From positions 124,001 through 188,000 of the forward strand of contig JBAZYO010000010.1 in NCBI GenBank assembly GCA_041659285.1: a DNA stretch of 64,000 nt, in the 5' to 3' direction. The stretch comes from Vicinamibacterales bacterium (lineage in GTDB: Bacteria; Acidobacteriota; Vicinamibacteria; Vicinamibacterales; UBA2999). A program made the position numbers and the translations under genes. A model generated the notes under the pieces. The model was not told where the DNA came from, did no database searches, and saw nothing but the letters and a program-made list of their open reading frames with translations. Below, in pieces: positions 57,505 to 64,000 of this stretch (its first letter is position 1; every line of letters begins with the position of its first letter).

Positions 57505-59808
57505 CGCAAGGGTCTCGCGGCGACGGCCGTTGTGGTCGCTCTCGCTGCCGGCTGGTTCGGTTGGCAGAAGGGCTGGCTCGGCGGGTCGTCGAGCCGCGGC
57601 CCGCGGTCGGTGCTGCTGGTCAGTGTCGATACGCTGCGTGCCGACCGGCTCGGGAGCTACGGTTACCAGGCCGCCTCGACTCCCGTCCTCGACGCCCTGG
57701 CGGCCCGCGGCCTGCGGTTCGAGCAGGCCGCCACGGTAGCGCCGCTGACCCTGCCCGCCCACACCTCGCTGCTCTCAGGCACCTTTCCGACCTTTCACGG
57801 CGTGCGTGACAACGGCAGCTTCTATGTGAACGACACCATCACGACGCTCGCCGAGGTCCTTCAGTCCCGCGGCTACCGCACCGGGGGATTCGTCGGCGCC
57901 TTCGTGCTCGACCATCGGTGGGGCATCGCGCAGGGGTTCGACCACTACTTTGACGCGTTCGATTTGGCGAACTACGAAATGGCCGCCGGCCTGGATGCGG
58001 CGCAGCGGCCCGGCAGTGAAGTGGTCGATCACGCGCTCGCCTGGCTCGACGAGGATCGCGACCGCCCGTTCCTGGCGTGGGTGCACCTCTACGATCCCCA
58101 CAGCCCCTACACGCCGCCGGAGCCGTATCGATCGCGGTTTCCAGCCACCATGCAGGGCGCTTACGACGCCGAGATCGCCGCCACCGACGCGCAGATTGGC
58201 CGGCTCCTCGATCGGCTGCGGGAAAGCGGGCGTCTCGATGACACGATCGTCGTGGTCGTGGCCGATCACGGCGAGTCGCTCGGCGAGCACGGCGAGCAGC
58301 AGCACGGCTTCTTCGTGTATGACGCCGCGGTGCGCATCCCGCTGATCGTCGCCGGGCCGGGCGTGCCGGCGCGCGCCGTGCCCGAACAGGTTCGCATCGT
58401 CGATGTCATGCCGACCGTCCTGGATCTCGTCGGCGCCGCGGTGCCGTCCGAGGTGCAGGGCGTCAGCCTGATGCCGCTGGGCCGGGGCGAGGAGATGGAT
58501 CTCCTGGGATTCAGCGAGACGTGGTACCCGCGCTACCACTACGGCTGGAGCGAACTGACCGCGGTCCGCGATGGCCGATACAAGTTCATCGCCGCGCCGC
58601 GCCGCGAACTCTACGATACGCAGGCCGACCCCGGCGAGACGCGTGACCTGGCGGCCTCGAACCCACGCATGGCCGATGCCCTCGAACGCGCCCTCCGCGA
58701 GATGGCCACGCGAACGGCCGTCGCCGCGACGCCACAGGCACCCCGCGCGATCGACCCCGCCGCCGAGGAACGGCTGCGAGCGCTCGGCTACGTGGCCAGC
58801 ACCATCAGCCGGGCGGCGCTGGTGGAACGGCCCCGTGGCGATCCCAAGGACATGATCGGCCTCTACAACCTGCTGAAGCTCGCCGGGAGTGACTCCGTCG
58901 CCGGCAGGCTGGACGAGGCCATCGCCAAGGTCCGCAGCGTGCTGGCCGCCGATCCCGAGGTGATGGAGGCTCACACGATCCTGGGCAACATCCACACCAA
59001 GGCCGGCCGGCTTCCCGACGCGATCAAGGCATACCAGCAAGCGCTGGCCGTCGACCCGGAGCACGAGGGCGCCGCGTGGAGCCTGGCGCTGGCCTACCGG
59101 CAGGCGGGGAAGCTGGACGAGGCGCGCGCTGGTTTCGAGCGCGTGTTTCAGCTCAACCCGCGTGGCGCGAAGGCGCTCTATCAACTGGCGGAACTGTCGA
59201 TGCGCCAGGGCCAGTTTGCGAACGCGGCCGCGACGCTGGAGAAGGGCCTCGCACTCGACGGCGACCGCGCCGTGTTTCTCGTGAAGATCGCCGAAGCGCG
59301 CCTCGAGCTGAAACAAATCGACGCCGCGCAGGCCGCGTTGGTCGAAGCGATCAAGCTCAAGGGCGATCAGTCGATGGCCCACTACAACCTTGGCCTGGTG
59401 CACGAGGCACGCGGCGAGTGGCAGGCCGCCGCGTCGGAGTACGAGGCCGAGATCAAGGTCAGCCCCAAGCTGTACCAGCCCCATTTCAACCTGGCGAAGC
59501 TGCTCGCCCGCGACGGTCGGGCCGCCGATGCACTCACGCATTTTCGCGCGGCAGTCGACCAGAACCCTGAGTTCGGTACCGGCTTCCTGTACCTCGCCAA
59601 GGCGCTTCTGGACGCCGGCAATCTGAAGGACGCTGAGGAGGCGGCCACCCGGGGACTCGCGACGAAGCCCGATGCCGCCATGGTCCCCCTGGGTCACTAC
59701 GTACTCGCCGATATCTACTCGCGCCAGGGTCGCGACGCGGATGCGGCGCGCCAGGCGGCAGCCGGCAAGCGGGCCGAAGCCAGGGGCGGGAGCCCGGGGC
59801 GCCGGTGA
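57502..59808 (+). CDS. Membrane-anchored alkaline-phosphatase-superfamily hydrolase fused to TPRs
   Basis: 768 residues. N-terminal TM anchor (5-22). AP-superfamily core: SVDTLRADRLGSYGY (metal Asp), APLTLPAHTSLLSG (nucleophile segment) and VVVADHGESLGEHGEQQHGFF (metal D-H). Sulfatases require C/S-x-P-x-R here; this protein has T-L-P-A-H, so it cannot form formylglycine and is more likely a phospho- or phosphonohydrolase or a phosphoglycan transferase using Thr. C-terminal TPRs (about 450-760: AHTILGNIHTKAGRLPDAIKAYQQAL) mediate partner binding. First gene of the operon with a second such protein and a TMTC-like protein. Confidence 0.85.
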   Translation: MRKGLAATAVVVALAAGWFGWQKGWLGGSSSRGPRSVLLVSVDTLRADRLGSYGYQAASTPVLDALAARGLRFEQAATVAPLTLPAHTSLLSGTFPTFHGVRDNGSFYVNDTITTLAEVLQSRGYRTGGFVGAFVLDHRWGIAQGFDHYFDAFDLANYEMAAGLDAAQRPGSEVVDHALAWLDEDRDRPFLAWVHLYDPHSPYTPPEPYRSRFPATMQGAYDAEIAATDAQIGRLLDRLRESGRLDDTIVVVVADHGESLGEHGEQQHGFFVYDAAVRIPLIVAGPGVPARAVPEQVRIVDVMPTVLDLVGAAVPSEVQGVSLMPLGRGEEMDLLGFSETWYPRYHYGWSELTAVRDGRYKFIAAPRRELYDTQADPGETRDLAASNPRMADALERALREMATRTAVAATPQAPRAIDPAAEERLRALGYVASTISRAALVERPRGDPKDMIGLYNLLKLAGSDSVAGRLDEAIAKVRSVLAADPEVMEAHTILGNIHTKAGRLPDAIKAYQQALAVDPEHEGAAWSLALAYRQAGKLDEARAGFERVFQLNPRGAKALYQLAELSMRQGQFANAAATLEKGLALDGDRAVFLVKIAEARLELKQIDAAQAALVEAIKLKGDQSMAHYNLGLVHEARGEWQAAASEYEAEIKVSPKLYQPHFNLAKLLARDGRAADALTHFRAAVDQNPEFGTGFLYLAKALLDAGNLKDAEEAATRGLATKPDAAMVPLGHYVLADIYSRQGRDADAARQAAAGKRAEARGGSPGRR

Positions 59809-61925
59809 GTTCGACACCGGGCAACCGACTCGTCGTGGCCGTGGCGCTGCTCGCCGCAGGCGCCGCGTGTGCGCCCACGCCACCGGCGGCGCCGGCCGCG
59901 CGCACGGCCCGGCACGTGCTGGTGGTGACCATCGATACGCTTCGTGCCGACCGCGTCGGCGCGTACGGCAACACGACGGTGGCCACCCCGAATCTCGACC
60001 GTCTTGCGCGCGAAGGAGCCATGGCCCTGCACGCCTCGGCCCATGCGCCCCTTACGCGCCCATCGCACATCTCGCTCTTCACCGGGCTCTACCCGGCCGA
60101 ACATGGCATTCGAGACAACGTGTCGCCTCCCCTTGGCAAGGACGTGCCCGTGCTCGCTGAAATCCTGCAACAGCGAGGGTTCCGGACCGGCGCCTTTGTG
60201 TCGTCGATCGTGCTGTCGAAGCAGTCGGGCCTCGGCCGCGGGTTTGCTCACTACTCCGACCAGTTCGAGGTCGGCGAAGACGACGCCCGGTTTCTGAACA
60301 CGATCCAGAAGCGCGGCGATACGACGGTGGCCGAGGCGGTGGCCTGGCTCGGCGAGCCCGGGCCGGAGCGGCGCTTCGGGTGGGTGCACCTCTACGACCC
60401 GCACGATCCGTACGAGCCGCCGGAGCCGTACGCGTCGCGCTACGCCGATCGGCCATACGACGGCGAAGTCGCGTGGTCAGACGAGTTGGTGGGCCGGCTC
60501 GACACCGCGCTTGGTGCGGCGGGCCTGCGCGACGACACGCTGCTGATCGTCACGGCCGACCACGGCGAAGGGCTGGGCGAGCACGACGAGGCGGTGCACG
60601 GGTTCTTCGTCTACGAAACAACGCTCCGCGTTCCGTTCATCGCGCGCGGCCCCGGCATCACTGCGGGCACGAGGCTCGGCGTCGTGGCGCGATCCGTAGA
60701 CGTGATGCCGACCGTGCTCGAACTGCTGGGGCTGGCCGAGGCAACGCCCGCCGTCTCGGGCCGATCGCTGGCGCGGGCGCTCGGCGGCGCGCCCGTGGAC
60801 GACGAACCGGCGTTTGCCGAATCGCTGACGCCGCTCATCCATTACGGGTGGAGCGACCTTCGCGCGCTCCGTGACGGCCGCTGGAAGTACATCCTGGCCC
60901 CGCGGCCGGAGCTTTACGATCTCGATCGCGATCCGGGTGAGCGGCACAACCTCGTCGAGCAGGAGCCGGTGCGGGCGCGGGCCTACCGGGCAGGAATCGA
61001 GCAGCGCCTGCGCCAGGAGCAAACGACGCTGCGCGGCCAGGGGAACGCCACCGCCGCGGTGCCACCGGACCTGCTCGAGAAACTGGGGGCGCTCGGCTAC
61101 GTCAGCAGCGGCGGGCCCTCGACCAGCCGGGCGTCTGGCGCGGACCCGAAGGACAAGATCGCGGAGTACCAGACACTCAATACGCTGATGCGCGAGGGAC
61201 TGATCAACCTGCGCGAAGGCCGCTACGCCGCCAGCCTCGATCGCTTCCGGGGCCTGTTCGGCCTCGGCATCGACAGCTTCGAAGCCCACTATTACGCCGC
61301 CCGCGCCTTGACCGGGTTGAAGCGGTGGCGCGAGGCCGCCACACATTACGAGGGCGCCATCAAGAAGCTGCCCTCCTACTCGGCCGCCTATCTCGGGCTC
61401 GCCGACGCGCACCTCGCCGATGGCAAGGCCACCCTGGCCCTCGAAGCGGTCCGGCGCGGACAGAGAGCCGCACCGGACGACCCCCGGCTGATCGAACGCG
61501 AAGGCGACCTCGGACGGCAGCTGGGTGACCGGGGCCTCGCCGCCCGCTCCTACGAGCGCGTGGCGCAGATGGCGCCTCGCGATGCGCTCGTGCGGGTCAA
61601 GCTCGGCGAGCTGTATCGCGACGGAGGACGACCGGCCGACGCCGCCCGTTTGCTGCGCGAAGCCATCGCGCTCGATCCGGCGACGGCGTCGTACTGGAAT
61701 TCACTCGGCATGGTCCTCGCCGGCGGCGGCGACTTGTCCGGAGGCGAAGCGGCCTTTCGTGAGGCGGCCACGCGCGAGCGCGCCAACCCGCAGTACGCCT
61801 ACAATCTGGGCCTGGCCCTCGCCAGGCAGAACAAGCACGACGAAGCGGCCGCGCAGTTCAGGCGCACGCTCGAACTCGACCCACGGTTTGCCGCCGCACG
61901 GCAAAGGCTCGCAGAGCTGCGCTGA
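59805..61925 (+). CDS. Second AP-superfamily/TPR protein, possible lipoprotein
   Basis: 706 residues, GTG start overlapping the previous stop (GTGA). N-terminal leader LLAAGAACAPT may be a lipoprotein signal, though the Leu at -3 of a lipobox is missing. Catalytic motifs TIDTLRADRVGAYGN, APLTRPSHISLFTG and VTADHGEGLGEHDEAVHGFF: the nucleophile position is again Thr (T-R-P-S-H), so no sulfatase formylglycine. TPRs occupy about 470-700 (AHYYAARALTGLKRWREAATHYEGAIKKL). A paralogue of the upstream gene arisen by duplication. Likely acts in the envelope with the next gene. Confidence 0.85.
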   Translation: MSSTPGNRLVVAVALLAAGAACAPTPPAAPAARTARHVLVVTIDTLRADRVGAYGNTTVATPNLDRLAREGAMALHASAHAPLTRPSHISLFTGLYPAEHGIRDNVSPPLGKDVPVLAEILQQRGFRTGAFVSSIVLSKQSGLGRGFAHYSDQFEVGEDDARFLNTIQKRGDTTVAEAVAWLGEPGPERRFGWVHLYDPHDPYEPPEPYASRYADRPYDGEVAWSDELVGRLDTALGAAGLRDDTLLIVTADHGEGLGEHDEAVHGFFVYETTLRVPFIARGPGITAGTRLGVVARSVDVMPTVLELLGLAEATPAVSGRSLARALGGAPVDDEPAFAESLTPLIHYGWSDLRALRDGRWKYILAPRPELYDLDRDPGERHNLVEQEPVRARAYRAGIEQRLRQEQTTLRGQGNATAAVPPDLLEKLGALGYVSSGGPSTSRASGADPKDKIAEYQTLNTLMREGLINLREGRYAASLDRFRGLFGLGIDSFEAHYYAARALTGLKRWREAATHYEGAIKKLPSYSAAYLGLADAHLADGKATLALEAVRRGQRAAPDDPRLIEREGDLGRQLGDRGLAARSYERVAQMAPRDALVRVKLGELYRDGGRPADAARLLREAIALDPATASYWNSLGMVLAGGGDLSGGEAAFREAATRERANPQYAYNLGLALARQNKHDEAAAQFRRTLELDPRFAAARQRLAELR

Positions 61926-63890
61926 ATGGCCGCCCGGGTCGTCTCGCTTGTCGTGATGGCCGCCGCGGTGGTCTGGACGTTCCTGCCTGCCACCGGGTTT
62001 GCCTTCCTGAACTGGGACGACCAGGCCGTCATTCTGCAGAACCCGTCGCTCGACTACCGCGCAGCGACCTGGGCTTTCACGACCACCTACATGGAACACT
62101 ACCAGCCGCTCAGTTGGCTGGTGTGGGCCGCCATCAAGACTCGCTACGGCCTCAACGCGGTGGCGTTTCATGCGGCGAACGTGTTGGCGCATGTCACCTG
62201 CGTGGTGCTCGTCTGGGGCGTGAGCCGTCGTGCGTTCTTGCGGACCGCGCCGGACCTGCCCGGACCATGGCACGACCGGGCTGCCCTGGCCGCGGCCCTC
62301 CTCTATGGTTTGCACCCACTGAGAGTCGAGCCGGTGGCGTGGATCAGCGCGCTGCCCTACGCTCTCGCGCTCGGACTCATGCTCGCGTCGTTGCTCGCCT
62401 ATATGACCGGTCCGGCTAACGCCGGACACCACATTGATGCGCGGCCATCGGCGGCGTGGTGGGTCGTGGCGTTGGTGCTCTACGCCGCATCGCTCGGTGC
62501 CAGGCCGGTTGCCCTTGGCTTTCCGATCGTGCTCCTGGCCGTCGATGCCGGTCTCCTCAAGCGAGGCCCGCGCGCGAGCGTGGCCAGGGTGTGGCCGTTC
62601 GCGGTCCTGGCCATCGCGGCGGCCGTGATCGAGAGCGTGGCGCGCGTCCCTGGGTTGAACGACACGCCGTGGCTGTACCGACTGCAATCGGCGGCATCGG
62701 CCCCGTTCGTGTACGTGTGGCACACCGTGGCCCCGATGGCGCTGACGCCGCTCGACCTGTTGCCGATCGAGCCGGTCGAAAGCCCCGGCGTGCTGCTCGC
62801 GGCGTTGCTGACGCTGGCGGCTGCATCCCTCGCCGCCTGGACCTGGCGCCATAGGTGGCCCGGTCTCTCGGCGGCGTGGGTGGCGTATCTGGCGTTGCTG
62901 GCCCCAGCTGCGGGACTGGTGCCGAGCGGGCTCCAGGTCACTGCCGATCGCTACACCTACCTGCCCGGAGTCGTCCTGGCGATCGTGATAGCAGGAGCCG
63001 GCGCGCGGTGGGCCGCACGACGGCAGGGCCGTGCCCGGCTGGTGACCGCCGCCTTCGTGGTGTTGGCCGTGGCCTCATCACTGGCGTCGCGGCAGGTCCT
63101 GACATGGTGGTCCGACTCGGTGTCGCTCTGGACTCGCGTCGTGTCGCTGGAACCGGCCCACGATGTCGGGTTGTACAACCTCGGCGTGGCGCTTGCCGCC
63201 GAGGGGCGCAACGAGGAGGCGGCGGCCCGGTATCGGCAGGTCCTCACGCTGCGGCCGGACCACGCCGGCGCCAGGGCGAATCTCGACCGCCTTGATGCCG
63301 GGCGTCTCGAACGCCAGGGCAACGACCTGGCGACCAGGGGCGACTTGACCGGAGCGGCCGAGCGCTACCGGCAGGCCGTCGCCCTCGACCCTCAGCGAAC
63401 CCATTCGCAGGCGAGCCTGGGCATGGCACTCGCCAGCCTTGGCCGCCTCGGCGAGGCGTTGCCGGTCCTGCGAGAAGCAATACGCCTGGGCGTTGACGAC
63501 CCGGCGGTCCCGAGCGCGCTCGGCGTGCTGCTACTCCAGTCGGGGCAGACGCGCGAGGCGCGGTCGGTGTTTGAAACGGCGTTGGCGAAGCACCAGAACG
63601 ACGTCGGCCTTGCGCACAACCTGGCGCGCCTGTTGGCGACTGGCCGTGTCATCGAGCCTCGAGATGCGATGCTGGCGCTGCGACTGGCCGGCGCGGTCGT
63701 CGAGGCCACCGGCAACCGCGATCCTCGCGCAATCGAAACGTTGGCGGCGGCGCTGGCGGCCAACAATCGGCTGGCTGAGGCGGTCACGGTCAACGCCAGG
63801 GCAGCCACGCTGGCCGCGGCCCAAGGCGATCAGGATTTGGCCGTACAGATCACTGCCCGGGGCCGCGCGTATCGCAACCCCGGGCAGTAA
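61926..63890 (+). CDS. TMTC-like GT-C glycosyltransferase with TPRs
   Basis: 654 residues, ATG right after the previous TGA. The N-terminal 430 residues have about ten TM helices and the TMTC/PMT-like signature FLNWDDQAVILQNPSL with YQPLSWLVWAAI, AVAFHAANVLAHV and LHPLRVEPVAWISALP; the W-D-D (acidic pair in the first luminal loop) is the catalytic site region of GT-C transferases that use lipid-linked sugars. The C-terminal TPRs (about 420-640: GVALAAEGRNEEAAARYRQVLTLRP) resemble eukaryotic TMTCs. It may transfer a sugar to secreted proteins. A palindromic repeat codes for GPANAGHH within loop residues (62410-62435). Confidence 0.75.
   Translation: MAARVVSLVVMAAAVVWTFLPATGFAFLNWDDQAVILQNPSLDYRAATWAFTTTYMEHYQPLSWLVWAAIKTRYGLNAVAFHAANVLAHVTCVVLVWGVSRRAFLRTAPDLPGPWHDRAALAAALLYGLHPLRVEPVAWISALPYALALGLMLASLLAYMTGPANAGHHIDARPSAAWWVVALVLYAASLGARPVALGFPIVLLAVDAGLLKRGPRASVARVWPFAVLAIAAAVIESVARVPGLNDTPWLYRLQSAASAPFVYVWHTVAPMALTPLDLLPIEPVESPGVLLAALLTLAAASLAAWTWRHRWPGLSAAWVAYLALLAPAAGLVPSGLQVTADRYTYLPGVVLAIVIAGAGARWAARRQGRARLVTAAFVVLAVASSLASRQVLTWWSDSVSLWTRVVSLEPAHDVGLYNLGVALAAEGRNEEAAARYRQVLTLRPDHAGARANLDRLDAGRLERQGNDLATRGDLTGAAERYRQAVALDPQRTHSQASLGMALASLGRLGEALPVLREAIRLGVDDPAVPSALGVLLLQSGQTREARSVFETALAKHQNDVGLAHNLARLLATGRVIEPRDAMLALRLAGAVVEATGNRDPRAIETLAAALAANNRLAEAVTVNARAATLAAAQGDQDLAVQITARGRAYRNPGQ
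62410..62435 (+). repeat. Palindromic dispersed repeat, copy 3 (inside coding sequence)
   Basis: GTCCGGCTAACGCCGGAC, then A and CCACATT. In the TMTC-like gene it encodes GPANAGHHI in a loop between hydrophobic helices, consistent with tolerated insertion. Shares its CCACATT flank with copies 1 and 2. Confidence 0.8.
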
Positions 63891-63899
63891 GTGTCCGGC

Positions 63900-63921
63900 T
63901 TGAGGCTCGCAAGCCCCAAGT
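63900..63921 (+). terminator. Hairpin after the phosphatase/TPR operon
   Basis: About 10 nt past the TMTC-like stop, GGCTTG and CAAGCC arms with an AGGCTCG loop. It lies between the convergent operon and a minus-strand receptor gene. No T-run; a modest terminator candidate. Confidence 0.45.
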
Positions 63922-63931
63922 CCCAGGCCTG

Positions 63932-64000
63932 TTAGAACCGGAACTTGCCGCCGACCATCAACCGGCGCGGCAGGATGAATCGCGACGGCACGTTGTAGTT
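63932..64000 (-). CDS. C-terminus of an outer-membrane receptor, cut by the window edge
   Basis: The minus strand ends NYNVPSRFILPRRLMVGGKFRF-stop. The final F and alternating aromatic/hydrophobic pattern with R-x-x-M-x-G-x-K-F-R-F are typical of the last beta-strand of TonB-dependent, carboxypeptidase-regulatory-domain receptors of Acidobacteria. Only 22 residues are visible. Confidence 0.65.
   Translation of the reverse strand, partial: NYNVPSRFILPRRLMVGGKFRF

Noticed and set aside
57775..59883. 702-codon open frame on the minus strand
   Set aside because: Antisense to the AP-superfamily/TPR gene; composition is that of a shadow frame and no motif is seen.
57502..61925. Call of the two proteins as sulfatases
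   Set aside because: The formylglycine motif C/S-x-P-x-R is absent in both; Thr and His occupy the key positions.

Overview
The window is GC-rich bacterial chromosome with tightly packed, often 1-8 nt overlapping genes and many secreted proteins. An ADOP-type duplicated permease paired with a PadR regulator, a TonB receptor with an N-terminal carboxypeptidase-regulatory domain, a fused E1 alpha/beta dehydrogenase, alkaline-phosphatase-superfamily/TPR proteins and lineage-style hypothetical secreted proteins together point to Acidobacteriota, probably Vicinamibacteria. This is inference from gene content; no rRNA or marker gene is present.

Layout. 1-9.1 kb: Sel1-type protein, 2OG-Fe(II) oxygenase, a 1457-residue modular surface protein with its small coupled partner, a YdjY-domain protein, a secreted alpha-toroid protein and a DedA/VTT membrane protein. 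9.1-14.1 kb (minus): operon of O-methyltransferase, unknown membrane protein, histidine kinase and an NtrC-type regulator that has lost GAFTGA, Walker B and sensor II residues. 14.1-22.9 kb: a complete ebo cluster split into two convergent arms, eboA-eboB-eboF (plus) and TonB receptor-eboD-eboE-eboC (minus). 23-31.4 kb: two small secreted proteins sharing a bidirectional terminator, fused E1, M19 dipeptidase, ADOP permease and PadR.

31.5-36.9 kb: two isoprenylcysteine-methyltransferase-like membrane proteins, then a four-gene accessory cluster (alpha-oxoamine synthase facing GNAT, desaturase and haem-oxygenase-like diiron protein) bracketed by a direct repeat formed from the 5' end of the methyltransferase gene. 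This looks like an uncharacterised lipid or signal-molecule pathway. 36.9-42.7 kb (minus): sigma factor, membrane-anchored TPR-CHAT protease, unknown protein and trypsin-like protease in one operon, a candidate sigma-gated protease cascade.

42.9-57.4 kb: beta-lactamase-fold hydrolase, M14 carboxypeptidase, OsmC, an aconitase-family protein with its swivel domain at the N-terminus, M28 peptidase, MATE transporter, then cysD-cysNC-tauE for sulfate activation, where cysNC appears to start at CTG. 57.5-63.9 kb: two TPR-fused alkaline-phosphatase-superfamily enzymes and a TMTC-like GT-C membrane protein with TPRs in one operon. The window ends in the C-terminus of another outer-membrane receptor.

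Several short dispersed repeat families lie between genes and, in four cases, inside genes, where two encode most of a signal peptide. Several genes carry a -10-like hexamer 6-9 nt before the start codon, suggesting leaderless transcripts.
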